In this document: piece by piece, positions 47,679-56,360 of the stretch | How the letters are laid out: every line of letters begins with the position of its first letter | How positions within the stretch are numbered: position 1 is the first letter of the stretch | Assembly (NCBI GenBank): GCA_943331105.2 | Contig: CALQKH020000004.1 | Location: 124,001 to 188,000 of the forward strand | Direction of reading: 5' to 3' | DNA: 64,000 bases | Source: Akkermansia muciniphila | Lineage (GTDB): Bacteria; Pseudomonadota; Gammaproteobacteria; Burkholderiales; Burkholderiaceae_C | Notes under the pieces: model-generated | What the model saw: only the letters and a program-made list of their open reading frames with translations | Told to the model about the DNA's origin: nothing | Database searches by the model: none | Translations under genes and position numbers: made by a program

Positions 47679-47711
47679 GGGGTCAATGTCAAAGCGTGAA
47701 AGCCACAGCCG

Positions 47712-48695
47712 TCATGACTTGGGGTAGAGCCCCAGGCCAGAGGCATGGAGGCGGCTCAAGCCCAGCAATGCGTCGGTGAAGGGCGTGGCCACCTTCGTTA
47801 ACTGGCCCAACTCGCGCACAGCGGCCACCAGCGCATCCAACTCGACCGGTTTGCCTGCATCGACGTCTTGCAACATCGAGGTGCGAAAGGCCCCCAGCTT
47901 TCGGGTGACGGCGTGGCGGTCTTCAGGGGTTTGCGCGATCGGTATGCCGATGCGCTCACCAATGACCTTGGCTTCGAGCATGATGCTGGAGACAAAGCCA
48001 CGCACCTGCGGGTCGTCCAGTATCACGTCGGTCGTGGCCCCGGTAAACGCGCTGATGGGGTTGATGGTCATGTTGCCCCACAGCTTGTACCAAACGTCTT
48101 TCTGAATTTGAGGCGAGACCGTGGCGTTGAAGCCCGCTTGCACCAGAAGGGCTACCAAAGTTGTCACCCGCGGCGTATCGACGCCACTGGGCTCACCCAA
48201 AATCAAACCATTGCCAAAGTGGTGGCGTACCACACCCGGCACATCGACCGAGCAGCTGGCGTGCACCACGCCACCCACAATGTGTGCCGCCGGGATGTGC
48301 TGCGCGATCACGCCGCCCGGGTCCACCGAGTCCAGATGGGTACCCGCCAAAGTACCCCCAAAGCCCTGCAAAAACCACCACGGCACGCCGTTCATGGCCG
48401 TCAGCACCACGGTGTCTGGGCCCAACAACGGACCGATGCGGCGAGCCACATCGGCCATGGCAGGGGCCTTCACGGCCACGATCACCAGATCCTGCACGCC
48501 CAAATCGGCGGGGTTTTCTCGGGCCACCAAAGAGCTGCGAATCTCTTGGTCGCCTTGCAGCACCACCAGGCCGTTTTGTTGCAAGGCTTCCAAGGTGGCG
48601 CCGCGTGCCACCGCGCTCAGACTGCAGCCTTGCTGCGCCAAACGCGCACCGATCCAACCGCCAATGGCGCCAGCGCCGTAAATACAAACCTTCAT
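47712..48695 (-). CDS. 2-dehydropantoate 2-reductase-like (PanE/ApbA)
   Basis: 327-residue NADP-dependent reductase: Rossmann motif MKVCIYGAGAIGGWIGARLA at the start and a helical C-terminal domain with KLWGNMTINPISAFTGA. The ATG at 48695 overlaps the stop of the aldolase gene (ATGA), deciding it over GTG 48704. Family members reduce ketopantoate, but in a degradative operon one could act on another 2-oxo acid, so panE is not assigned firmly. Confidence 0.85.
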   Translation of the reverse strand: MKVCIYGAGAIGGWIGARLAQQGCSLSAVARGATLEALQQNGLVVLQGDQEIRSSLVARENPADLGVQDLVIVAVKAPAMADVARRIGPLLGPDTVVLTAMNGVPWWFLQGFGGTLAGTHLDSVDPGGVIAQHIPAAHIVGGVVHASCSVDVPGVVRHHFGNGLILGEPSGVDTPRVTTLVALLVQAGFNATVSPQIQKDVWYKLWGNMTINPISAFTGATTDVILDDPQVRGFVSSIMLEAKVIGERIGIPIAQTPEDRHAVTRKLGAFRTSMLQDVDAGKPVELDALVAAVRELGQLTKVATPFTDALLGLSRLHASGLGLYPKS

Positions 48696-49480
48696 CTGCG
48701 CCACCCTGTGTCTTGTCTGTCAACTTGGCGCACCAGCGCCTGGAAAACGTCTTCACCTGCGCCGTGGTTCGGGTTGAACTGCAAGGCATCACGGGTACAT
48801 TGGTCAGCAATCGCTTCAGGCACCACAATCGGCTGGCCCATGCTCAGCGTGGCCATCTGGATTTCGCAGGCGCGCTGCAATGTCCAGAGCACGGCGAAGG
48901 TCTGTGCCAAGGTGTGGCCCCATGCAAGCAGTCCGTGGTTGCGCAAGATCACGGCTTGTTTTTCGCCAATGCTGCGCAGCAAGCGCGGTGCTTCGTTGGC
49001 ATGGATCGTGATGCCTTCAAAGTCGTGGTAAGCCACCATGTTGTGCAGCTGGGCAGTGTAAAAATTGGTCTGCTGCAAGCCGCCTTGCAAACAGGCTACC
49101 GCCACCCCCGCCGTGGTGTGGGTGTGCATCACGCAGTGCGCCCCCGCAAGCCCTTCGTGCACCGCAGCATGCACCGTGAAGCCAGCCGGATTCACCGGAT
49201 AGGGGGACCCGTCGAGTACGCGCCCTTGAACATCTATCTTGACCAAATTGCTGGCCGTCACTTCGCTGTAATGCAGACCGAATGGGTTGATCAAGAACTG
49301 CTTGTCACCCCCCGTCACGCTGTCGGGCAGGCGAAGCGTGATGTGGTTGTAAATCATCTCGGTCCAACCGAGCTGCGCGAACACCCGGTAGCAAGCGGCC
49401 AACTGCAAACGGGCCTGCCATTCATCAGGGTGCACCTGCGCTTGCAGCGAAGGCACCAAGGGTTGGGGGGTGGGGAACAT
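48692..49480 (-). CDS. Class II aldolase/adducin family protein
   Basis: 262-residue zinc-dependent aldolase-like protein. The zinc-binding HCVMHTHTTAGVAVAC motif and the RNHGLLAWGHTL region are intact. ATG at 49480 follows AAGGAG. It may cleave hydroxy-acids; with the reductase it forms a coupled pair. Family members include L-fuculose phosphate aldolase and decarboxylases; the substrate is unclear. Confidence 0.85.
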   Translation of the reverse strand: MFPTPQPLVPSLQAQVHPDEWQARLQLAACYRVFAQLGWTEMIYNHITLRLPDSVTGGDKQFLINPFGLHYSEVTASNLVKIDVQGRVLDGSPYPVNPAGFTVHAAVHEGLAGAHCVMHTHTTAGVAVACLQGGLQQTNFYTAQLHNMVAYHDFEGITIHANEAPRLLRSIGEKQAVILRNHGLLAWGHTLAQTFAVLWTLQRACEIQMATLSMGQPIVVPEAIADQCTRDALQFNPNHGAGEDVFQALVRQVDRQDTGWRR

Positions 49481-49522
49481 GTGGTGTCTCCTTGTGTGTT
49501 GTGCCGTTGATGGGGGTCAGGC

Positions 49523-49545
49523 TAATTGGGGTCAGATCCCAATTA
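49523..49545. repeat. REP-like hairpin TAATTGGG/CCCAATTA
   Basis: TAATTGGG (49523-49530) and CCCAATTA (49538-49545) with loop GTCAGAT; GGGGTCAG is also present just before, at about 49512-49520. The hairpin overlaps the hpaI stop codon. The pattern GGGGTCAG with AATT flanks resembles REP sequences tied to RAYT-type transposases; this is from memory, not from a search. Confidence 0.4.
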
Positions 49546-50358
49546 ATAGGTTGCACCTTTGTGAGGGGCGATGGCAGTCACCTCGGCTTTGAAGTGCGCG
49601 GCCAGATCGGTGGTGTGACGCATCAGGATTTGCGTGTCCAGCCCCACAGCGACGAAGACCGCGCCGAGCTTGAGGTAATGCGCTGCCAGTTGGCGGTCGG
49701 GCGACAGGATGCCAGGGGCCTTGCCAGCCTTCAGGATGCGGGCGATGGCGTCCTCAATGGCCGCTTGCACTTCGGGGTGCGCGGCATTGCCCACATGGCC
49801 CATGCTGGCCGACAGATCAGCCGGGCCGATGAACACGCCGTCCACACCGGGTGTGGCAGCAATCGCATCCAGGTTCTTCAGCGCTTGCCGTGACTCGACC
49901 TGAACGAGCAGGCAGACTTCTTGGTTAGCGCGCTTGAAGTAATCCGGGTAGTGGCCCCAGCGCGAGGCCCGTGCGCCCGCCATGCCTCGCACTCCGCCCT
50001 GCCCATCGTCTTGGGGGTAATGCATGGCCTGAACCAGTTGTGCGGCCTGCTCGGGTGTATCGACCATGGGCACCAGGATGTTTTGCGCCCCGAGGTCGAG
50101 GTACTGCTTGATGAGCGCCGTATCTCCGACTGGCACCCTGCACACCGGGTGGCTGCTGGGGTAAGCGGCCAGGGTCTGAAGTTGCGCCTGGATGCTGCGT
50201 AAGTCGTTGGGCGCGTGTTCGCCGTCGATCACCAGCCAGTCAAACCCGGCCAGGGCACAGATTTCGGCGGTGTAGGCACTGGCCAGCCCCATCCACAGGC
50301 CAATTTGGGGGCGCTTGTTTTGCAGGGCTTGTTTGAAAAGGTTCACAGGGGTGTTCAT
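49543..50358 (-). CDS. hpaI: 4-hydroxy-2-oxoheptanedioate aldolase HpaI
   Basis: Class II metal-dependent aldolase that splits the last intermediate of homoprotocatechuate degradation into pyruvate and succinate semialdehyde; 271 residues. Motifs: [41 protein letters not shown] with metal-binding Glu, and [15 protein letters not shown] with the metal-binding Asp. It is preceded by a 143-bp gap with a large hairpin, unlike the tight spacing of the other hpa genes. Confidence 0.93.
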   Translation of the reverse strand: MNTPVNLFKQALQNKRPQIGLWMGLASAYTAEICALAGFDWLVIDGEHAPNDLRSIQAQLQTLAAYPSSHPVCRVPVGDTALIKQYLDLGAQNILVPMVDTPEQAAQLVQAMHYPQDDGQGGVRGMAGARASRWGHYPDYFKRANQEVCLLVQVESRQALKNLDAIAATPGVDGVFIGPADLSASMGHVGNAAHPEVQAAIEDAIARILKAGKAPGILSPDRQLAAHYLKLGAVFVAVGLDTQILMRHTTDLAAHFKAEVTAIAPHKGATY

Positions 50359-50391
50359 GGAGTTTCCTAAGGTAAAGCCTTCGACCGGGAT

Positions 50392-50478
50392 GCTGAGCGT
50401 ATCCGGCTGGCCTGGCCGGGCTCAGAGGCGCTTCGCTCTGCCACATCGCCCAACCAGGCCAGCCGGACCCGCTCAGCG
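50392..50478. repeat. Large imperfect inverted repeat between hpaI and hpaH
   Basis: GCTGAGCG (50392-50399) and TCCGGCTGGCCTGG (50402-50415) pair with CCAGGCCAGCCGGA (50454-50467) and CGCTCAGC (50470-50477), giving 22 pairs with one 2x2 mismatch. The 38-base loop itself folds (CAGAG..CTCTG, 50423-50440). The structure has no U-run, so it is not a standard terminator; a REP/MITE-like element or mRNA stability element is possible. Confidence 0.7.
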
Positions 50479-50501
50479 TGGACATTCAAAACGCCCTGGT
50501 G

Positions 50502-51323
50502 TTAAGTGAATCTGAATTCCAGTTTGCCCAACGGCCCGTAATCCGCTTCAAATACATCGCCCACTTTAGCCACAGCAGGTTTGGTGAACGAGCCCGCCAA
50601 CACGATCTCGCCCGCCTCCAGGTGTTCGCCCCAAGGCGCCAGCTTGTTGGCCAACCAGGCAATGCCCACGGCCGGATGCCCTTGCACGCCCGCTGCCAGA
50701 CCGGTTTCTTCGACCACGCCGTTTTGTCTCAGCACTGCGCCGCACCAAGGCAAATCGGTGGTCAGCGGATCAACCCGCTTGGCCCCGAGCACGATACCCG
50801 CATTCGCGGCGTTGTCGCTGATGGTGTCGTAGACCTTGCGCATGACTTTGGTGTGGCGGTCAAACTGCTCGATGCGCGAGTCGATGATCTCAATCGCCGG
50901 CGTCACATACTCAGTCGCCTCCAAGACTTGCTGCACCGTCACGTTGGGGCCGCGCAGTTCTTTCTTGAGGATGAAGGCCAACTCGACCTCGACACGGGGC
51001 GCGATGAAATCGGTAAACGGAATGTCCAGTACCTGCCCGGGCGTGCAGTCATAGCGCATGTCGTCGAGCAGCGTGCCGTAATCCGGCTCATCGATTTGGC
51101 TGGAAACCTGCATGGCACGACTCGTCAGCCCAATTTTGTGGCCGATCATTTGTCGCCCTTCGGCGAACTTGAGCTGCATCCAGGCGCGGTTGATGCGGTA
51201 GCCGTCTTCGATGCTCATGCCCGGGAATCGCTTAGAAAAGTGTTCGATCTGCACGCGTGATTTTTCGGACTGGTTCAACTCTTGGGCAAGCTGATGGATG
51301 CGGTCTTCGGTGAATACAGACAT
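50502..51323 (-). CDS. hpaH: 2-oxo-hept-3-ene-1,7-dioate hydratase HpaH
   Basis: 273-residue hydratase of the MhpD/HpaH family. The metal-binding residues lie around [14 protein letters not shown] and [27 protein letters not shown] and the C-terminal [16 protein letters not shown] fit the family. It follows hpaF by 3 bp. Hydrates the product of the decarboxylase/isomerase (HpaG). Confidence 0.95.
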   Translation of the reverse strand: MSVFTEDRIHQLAQELNQSEKSRVQIEHFSKRFPGMSIEDGYRINRAWMQLKFAEGRQMIGHKIGLTSRAMQVSSQIDEPDYGTLLDDMRYDCTPGQVLDIPFTDFIAPRVEVELAFILKKELRGPNVTVQQVLEATEYVTPAIEIIDSRIEQFDRHTKVMRKVYDTISDNAANAGIVLGAKRVDPLTTDLPWCGAVLRQNGVVEETGLAAGVQGHPAVGIAWLANKLAPWGEHLEAGEIVLAGSFTKPAVAKVGDVFEADYGPLGKLEFRFT

Positions 51324-51326
51324 GGT

Positions 51327-51758
51327 TCAAACCTTATTGAACAAGGGATGCAGGTTGCTGTGCTTGGCATCAAACACTTCGGGGCCTTCGTCGATCTGCA
51401 GCGTGATGCCGATGTGGCGCTGCGCCATGACAGGGGCAAAAAAAGTCTTGACCACATCCAACAGGGTCTGGCCGGCGCGTTGCTGCGTGGCCTCGCTGCG
51501 GCCACGGCCCATGCGCACATTCAGATAGACAAAGGCGTAGTCGCCCGTGCCTCCGGCCTCTCGCCCTGCTGCGCCCCCATCGGCCACCGCGTAATGCGGT
51601 GCAGGGTAGGCCAACACACGGGTGCCGCCTGAGGGAAAGACTTGCTTGGCTTCTTCGTCCTTGACTGTCAGCATGGCATCGGCCAGTTGGCGGCACAGCA
51701 CGGTCATGCTGACCTCGTGGTCAAGTTGGCCGGTGTAGAGGATGACGAGATGGGGCAT
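51327..51758 (-). CDS. hpaF: 5-carboxymethyl-2-hydroxymuconate isomerase HpaF
   Basis: 143-residue tautomerase-fold isomerase; the catalytic N-terminal proline (MPHLVILYTGQL) is exposed after Met removal. Length and QIDEGPEVFDAKHSNLHPLF fit HpaF. It lies between hpaH and hpaD with 3-12 bp gaps. Confidence 0.93.
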   Translation of the reverse strand: MPHLVILYTGQLDHEVSMTVLCRQLADAMLTVKDEEAKQVFPSGGTRVLAYPAPHYAVADGGAAGREAGGTGDYAFVYLNVRMGRGRSEATQQRAGQTLLDVVKTFFAPVMAQRHIGITLQIDEGPEVFDAKHSNLHPLFNKV

Positions 51759-51770
51759 GTGTAAATTTCC

Positions 51771-52697
51771 TCAAAGCCTGGTGCTGACAGCGGTGTAGCC
51801 TGCGGCGCTGCTGGCCACGGCGGCGGGAATGTGTTCGCCCTTTTGCGGCGTCACTTCAAAAATGGCATTGAGCTGGCCCGTGCCGCTGGCGCCAAAGTAG
51901 GGTGTGACCATCTCCACGCCGCCGTCATAACCCGACCAACCCAAAGCGCCCATCAGCATGGCGGTGTCGTGCATGAAGCCTTCGCCGTGGCCTTTGCTGG
52001 CGTACTCGGGCAGCATCTCGCAAAAGGCTTGCCATTCGCGGTTGGCCCACATCTGCAAGACTTGCTTGTCGAGCTGCTCCAGAAACGGGCTCCAGATCTT
52101 GTGGGCAAACTCTGGCGCAAGGCCGTTTTGCGCAAAGCGGTGCGAGAGCGAGCCGCTTGCCAAAAAAGCCACCTTGCCGTCGTAGTGTTTCTCCACCGCC
52201 TCGCGCAGGGCCCACCCCAGGCGGGCGCTGTCGGCCAAATAGTGCGAGGTGCACAGCGCCGAGACCGAGACCACCTTGAAGTGCTGGTCTTCGTTCATGT
52301 AGCGCAGCGGCACCAGCGTGCCATATTCGGGCTGCAAGGTGGTGGCGTCGTGGGCCAGGGTTTCCACGCCAAACTCATTGGCCACTTGCGCCAACAAATG
52401 CCCCAACGCAGGGTTGCCGGGTGACTCAAAGGGCAGGTTGCTGATGAAGTGCGGCAGCTCGTTGCTGGTGTAGACGCCTTTGTAATGCGGCGCGCAGTTG
52501 ATGTGGTAGCTGGCATTGACCAACCAGTGCGTGTCAAACACGACCAGCGTGTCCACCCCCACGGCGCGGCAGCGGCGGCTGATCTCCTGGTGGCCATCGA
52601 TGGCGCTTTGGCGCGTGCCAAAGCGCGGCCCGGGAATCTCACTCAAGTACATGCTGGGCACGTGGGTGATTTTGGCGGCGAGTGCGAGTTGGCCCAT
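51771..52697 (-). CDS. hpaD: 3,4-dihydroxyphenylacetate 2,3-dioxygenase HpaD
   Basis: 308-residue class III (LigB-type) extradiol dioxygenase that opens the ring of homoprotocatechuate. Metal-site histidines are in FDTHWLVN, NCAPHYKGV and the ASGSLSHRFA region. AGGA seven bases before ATG 52697 supports the start. Upstream in the operon an embedded toxin-antitoxin pair separates it from hpaE. Confidence 0.95.
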   Translation of the reverse strand: MGQLALAAKITHVPSMYLSEIPGPRFGTRQSAIDGHQEISRRCRAVGVDTLVVFDTHWLVNASYHINCAPHYKGVYTSNELPHFISNLPFESPGNPALGHLLAQVANEFGVETLAHDATTLQPEYGTLVPLRYMNEDQHFKVVSVSALCTSHYLADSARLGWALREAVEKHYDGKVAFLASGSLSHRFAQNGLAPEFAHKIWSPFLEQLDKQVLQMWANREWQAFCEMLPEYASKGHGEGFMHDTAMLMGALGWSGYDGGVEMVTPYFGASGTGQLNAIFEVTPQKGEHIPAAVASSAAGYTAVSTRL

Positions 52698-52724
52698 AGG
52701 GTGTCCTGTTGATGCTGATGAAGG

Positions 52725-53120
52725 TCAGGGGCAGATCAGGTCAATGCCCGGAAAGTAGCTGCGGTAGCGCCCCGCATCGCGGGTAAGCAACTGAAAGCCC
52801 TCGGCTTGCGCGTGCGCGCCAATGAAGAAGTCGGGCAAGACGCCAGTTTTGGTGCCGCCTTGTCGGCGGTAGTGACGAAAAGCCTGCCCGGCCAGCCTTG
52901 CTGCAGGCTGCGACAGCTCTGCCAGGCGGATGCCCAGTGTGTCCAGAAAAGCATCCAGATGCGCAGGCTCTCCCGGGTGCCCAGCCAGCTCGGCATACAC
53001 CACCATGTTGGTGCCCAGTTCTCCGGCTGTTGCGCTGCGCAGTTGCTGCAACGACCAAGGCATCCAGATCGGGTCGGCCTTGTAGATGTCGAGCAGGACG
53101 TTGGTGTCGACCAGGATCAT
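52725..53120 (-). CDS. VapC-like PIN toxin inside the hpa operon
   Basis: 131-residue PIN-domain ribonuclease toxin: D5 in ILVDTNVLLDIY, E44 in VVYAELAG, D97 in VLPDFFIGAHA and D115 in LLTRDAGRY, all intact. ATG at 53120 overlaps the antitoxin stop (ATGA, 53117-53120). It lies in the hpa operon, same strand, 27 bp before hpaD, so hpaD transcription must pass through the module or start from its promoter. Confidence 0.9.
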   Translation of the reverse strand: MILVDTNVLLDIYKADPIWMPWSLQQLRSATAGELGTNMVVYAELAGHPGEPAHLDAFLDTLGIRLAELSQPAARLAGQAFRHYRRQGGTKTGVLPDFFIGAHAQAEGFQLLTRDAGRYRSYFPGIDLICP

Positions 53121-53392
53121 GGATTGTTCCAGTCCTCGCCGCGGGTGATGGCCATCCATTCGTCCGTGCTGGGGCCATCCTTGACGATGCCAATGAATTG
53201 CCGAATCGGATCGTCTGGCGCGAGGAACGACAAATCAGGCTCAGGCACTGCGTTTTGGCCGGAGGCCGTTTTGGCCGCCACCAAATACTCGGCAAGGGCT
53301 TCTTGCACGACGTGCGATTTGCTCAGCTTGCGTGCGGCGCAATACTGGGCTAATTCTCGTTCAACAGTTTCGGGCAGGCGGACAGACAACAT
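53117..53392 (-). CDS. RHH antitoxin of the VapBC-like pair
   Basis: 91-residue ribbon-helix-helix antitoxin (MLSVRLPETVERELAQYCAA, LSKSHVVQEALAEYL) with an acidic C-terminal tail ending MAITRGEDWNNP. ATG at 53392 is preceded by AAGGAG seven bases away. Overlaps the toxin by four bases. It should repress through the four TGTCATACA sites at 53404-53468. Confidence 0.9.
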   Translation of the reverse strand: MLSVRLPETVERELAQYCAARKLSKSHVVQEALAEYLVAAKTASGQNAVPEPDLSFLAPDDPIRQFIGIVKDGPSTDEWMAITRGEDWNNP

Positions 53393-53403
53393 GGGACACT
53401 CCT

Positions 53404-53468
53404 TGTCATACAAACTCAAAATGAATGTATGACATCAAGTATGACAGATGATGGGGGTTTGTCATACA
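53404..53468. promoter_or_regulatory. Four-site operator of the embedded toxin-antitoxin pair
   Basis: The 9-mer TGTCATACA occurs at 53404-53412 and 53460-53468, its complement TGTATGACA at 53426-53434, and AGTATGACA (one mismatch) at 53438-53446. Sites 1/2 and 3/4 are each 22 bp apart in opposite orientation, the two pairs mirroring one another. The last site overlaps the hpaE stop codon. No gene overlaps the other three. Confidence 0.75.
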
Positions 53469-54931
53469 CCCCAATGCGGAATGTGGTGACCACCCAGCGA
53501 CACCGCCACGTTCTTGGGCTCACAGAACACTTCGTAGCTCCAGGTGCCGCCTTCGCGGCCGGTGCCGCTGGCCTTGGTGCCGCCAAAGGGCTGACGCAGG
53601 TCGCGCACGTTTTGGCTGTTCACAAAGCACATACCGGCCTCGACCGCCGCGGCCACGCGGTGGGCGCGGCCGAGGTTCTCGGTCCAGACGTAGCTGGACA
53701 GGCCATATTCGATGTCGTTGGCTTTTTCAATCGCATCCTGCTCGTCCTTGAAGGGAATCAGGCAGGCCACCGGGCCAAAAATTTCTTCTTGGGCAATGCG
53801 CATGCGGTTGTCTACGTCGGCAAACACGGTGGGCCAAACGAAGTTGCCGTTTTGCACATGTGCGGGCAAGTCAGCGGCATAGCCGGGCTGGCCCAGTCCG
53901 CCGCACAGCATAGTTGCGCCTTCTTTGGGGCCCAGCTCGATGTAGCTGCGCACCTTGGCCAGATGGGCTTGGGAGATCATCGGGCCGACGATGGTGCTCT
54001 CATCCAGCGGGTCGCCCACGGTGATGCGTTTGGCGCGCTCGGCAAATTGGGCGGCAAAGTCGGCATAGATGCTTTGCTGCACCAGGATGCGGCTGCCTGC
54101 GGTGCAGCGCTCACCGTTGTTGCTGAAAATCATGAAGATGGCGGCGTCCAGCGCACGGTCCAGGTCAGCATCTTCAAAAATCACAAAGGGGCTCTTGCCG
54201 CCGAGCTCCATGCTGAACTTTTTGAGGCCCGCGCTTTGCACGATGCGGTTGCCCGTGACGGTGGAGCCTGTGAACGAAATGGCGCGCACGTCGCGGTGCG
54301 AGACCAGCGGCTCGCCCGCTTCCTTGCCGTAACCGTGCACCAGGTTCAGCACGCCCGGGGGCACACCCGCCTCCAGCGCCAGCTCACCCAACCGGGCGGC
54401 GCTCATGGGCGAGAGTTCGCTCATCTTGAGCACGGCGGTGTTGCCAAAGGCGAGACATGGCGCGACCTTCCAGGTGGCGGTCATGAAGGGCACGTTCCAA
54501 GGGCTGATCAGCGCACACACGCCCACCGGGTGGAACAGCGTGTAGTTCAGGTGCGTGGGCGTGGGGTAGGTGTGGCCGTCCACGCGGGTGCACATTTCGG
54601 CAAAGTAGTGGAAGTTGTCGGCCGCGCGCGGCACCAGTTGCTTGCCGGTCTGGCTGATGGTCTGGCCGCAGTCTCGGGTTTCGGTTTCTGCAATCTCGGG
54701 CACGTGTTTCGTGATCAGATCGCCCAGCTTGCGCATGATCTTGGCGCGCTCGGTCGTGGGTGTAGCGGCCCACTTGGGGAAGGCGGCTTTGGCAGAAGCC
54801 ACGGCGGCATTCACTTCCCGCAAGCCGCCCAAGGCGACTTCGGCCAACACCTCTTGCGTGGCGGGGTTGACGGTTTCAAAGTAGTCACTGCCCGCGACTT
54901 GGGTGCCGTTGATGAGGTGGTCAATTTTCAT
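53462..54931 (-). CDS. hpaE: 5-carboxymethyl-2-hydroxymuconate semialdehyde dehydrogenase HpaE
   Basis: 489-residue NAD-dependent aldehyde dehydrogenase of the hpa pathway. Catalytic Cys in NNGERCTAGSRI and Glu region MELGGKSPFVIFED are present. ATG at 54931 overlaps hpaG2 by ATGA. The stop is covered by an operator site of the downstream toxin-antitoxin module. Confidence 0.95.
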   Translation of the reverse strand: MKIDHLINGTQVAGSDYFETVNPATQEVLAEVALGGLREVNAAVASAKAAFPKWAATPTTERAKIMRKLGDLITKHVPEIAETETRDCGQTISQTGKQLVPRAADNFHYFAEMCTRVDGHTYPTPTHLNYTLFHPVGVCALISPWNVPFMTATWKVAPCLAFGNTAVLKMSELSPMSAARLGELALEAGVPPGVLNLVHGYGKEAGEPLVSHRDVRAISFTGSTVTGNRIVQSAGLKKFSMELGGKSPFVIFEDADLDRALDAAIFMIFSNNGERCTAGSRILVQQSIYADFAAQFAERAKRITVGDPLDESTIVGPMISQAHLAKVRSYIELGPKEGATMLCGGLGQPGYAADLPAHVQNGNFVWPTVFADVDNRMRIAQEEIFGPVACLIPFKDEQDAIEKANDIEYGLSSYVWTENLGRAHRVAAAVEAGMCFVNSQNVRDLRQPFGGTKASGTGREGGTWSYEVFCEPKNVAVSLGGHHIPHWGV

Positions 54932-55698
54932 GGTGTTGCTTTGACAAGGGTGTTGGTGAGCGCCCCGATGCGCTCGATTTCGGTGACCACCACATCGCCC
55001 GGGTTGACGTTCACGATGCCGTCGGGCGTGCCGGTCAGGATCAGGTCGCCGGGGTGGAGCGTCATGAAGCTGCTGAAGTATTCGATAAGGCTGGGCACAT
55101 CAAAAATCATGTCGGCGGTGTTGCCGCTCTGTGTGACCTGGCCATTGACGGTGGTCTGCAGTTTGAGGGCCATCGGGTTCGGAATGTCGGCCGCATCGAC
55201 CAGCCAGGGACCAATCGGCGTGCAGGTGTCGCGGTTTTTCACGCGCAGGTTGGGGCGGTACCAGTTTTCCAGGTAGTCGCGGATGGCGTAGTCGTTGGCC
55301 ACGGTGTAGCCAGCTATGAAGTCGTAGGCATCGGCCTTCTTCACGCGGCGGGCGGTGCGGCCCACCACCACGGCCAACTCGCACTCGTAGTGCATGTACT
55401 TCACGTCAACGGGGCGCTTCGTAAAGGCCTTGTGCCCGATCAGCGAGGCTTCGCCCTTCATGAAAGCCAGCGGCTCTTCTGGCGCTTTGAAGGCCAGTTC
55501 TTTGGCGTGGTCGGCGTAGTTCAGGCCCAGTGCGATCACGGTGCGCGGCTGGGGCACAGGTGCAAGCGGCGGCAACCAGACCACGTCGTCAAAGCCCACA
55601 CGCTGGCCCTTGTGCGGGCCTTGGGTGATGAGCAATTGGCCGTCAGACTCAAGGGCTTGCTGGATGGCGCCCGACCAGGCGATGCGAGCGTGTTTCAT
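54928..55698 (-). CDS. hpaG2: Homoprotocatechuate catabolic isomerase/decarboxylase, C-terminal half (HpaG2)
   Basis: 256-residue FAH-family enzyme: isomerase/decarboxylase of 5-oxopent-3-ene-1,2,5-tricarboxylate. Motifs: GLNYADHAKELAFKAPEEP, ECELAVVVGRTARRV, and GDLILTGTPDG. E. coli has one fused HpaG; here two genes. ATG at 55698 overlaps the hpaG1 stop. A longer open frame upstream to 56058 is a shadow of hpaG1. Confidence 0.93.
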   Translation of the reverse strand: MKHARIAWSGAIQQALESDGQLLITQGPHKGQRVGFDDVVWLPPLAPVPQPRTVIALGLNYADHAKELAFKAPEEPLAFMKGEASLIGHKAFTKRPVDVKYMHYECELAVVVGRTARRVKKADAYDFIAGYTVANDYAIRDYLENWYRPNLRVKNRDTCTPIGPWLVDAADIPNPMALKLQTTVNGQVTQSGNTADMIFDVPSLIEYFSSFMTLHPGDLILTGTPDGIVNVNPGDVVVTEIERIGALTNTLVKATP

Positions 55699-56357
55699 GC
55701 GGCACCTCCCACTTGCACAGACACTGGCGAAAAGCCCGACGCGGAAATCTCCACCCGATCCCCGGCTTTGGCGCGTGGGCGCGCACCATCGGCCAGGCCA
55801 TCGGTGCCCACCATCAACACGTCGCCGGGCTGCAGCGTCATGAATTCGCCCACATCGATCAGCAGCGTGGGCAGGTCGCGGATCAATTCGCGCAAATCCA
55901 AGGTTTGCACCCGCTCGCCGTTGCGGCGCACCACGATCTGCAGCGCGGCCCAATCCGCCACTTGGCCCTGGGTGACCTGCTGCGGCAAAGCCAAAAAACC
56001 ATCGCGGCAACGGAACTTGACCGGCGGGCGGTAGTAGCTCGCGTGCGGCACCGACCAATCACACAACAGCGCGGCACCCGCCACTTGGCCATCGCCACCG
56101 ATCACCAGGCCCAGCGAGGCACCGATGTCGACTTCGGTCACGCCGTCTTGCAAAAGCAGGTCTTGCCCTGCAGGGCTGAAGGTGTTGGCACTTTTCACAT
56201 ACAGAATGGGCGCTTGGGGCGCGGCCTTGTGCGGGTCTTGCGTCATGCGCGGGGCACACAGGTCCCATTCGCGGCGAAAGTTGAGCAAAGTGCCATACAC
56301 CGTGCCTTGGGGCTGCCAAGGCCGATAGGGCATGGGGTTTGTGGGGGTCGTGGGCAT
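55695..56357 (-). CDS. hpaG1: Homoprotocatechuate catabolic isomerase/decarboxylase, N-terminal half (HpaG1)
   Basis: 220-residue FAH-family partner of HpaG2, corresponding to the N-terminal half of E. coli HpaG. PQGTVYGTLLNFRREWD, ILYVKSANTFSPAG and GDVLMVGTDGLADG are typical. Overlaps hpaG2 by four bases and lies three bases after hpaR, so regulator and enzymes share one transcript. Confidence 0.9.
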   Translation of the reverse strand: MPTTPTNPMPYRPWQPQGTVYGTLLNFRREWDLCAPRMTQDPHKAAPQAPILYVKSANTFSPAGQDLLLQDGVTEVDIGASLGLVIGGDGQVAGAALLCDWSVPHASYYRPPVKFRCRDGFLALPQQVTQGQVADWAALQIVVRRNGERVQTLDLRELIRDLPTLLIDVGEFMTLQPGDVLMVGTDGLADGARPRAKAGDRVEISASGFSPVSVQVGGAA

Positions 56358-56360
56358 CGT

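Noticed and set aside
53429..55276. 615-codon plus-strand frame opposite hpaE/hpaG2
   Set aside because: Shadow frame of two recognisable enzymes.
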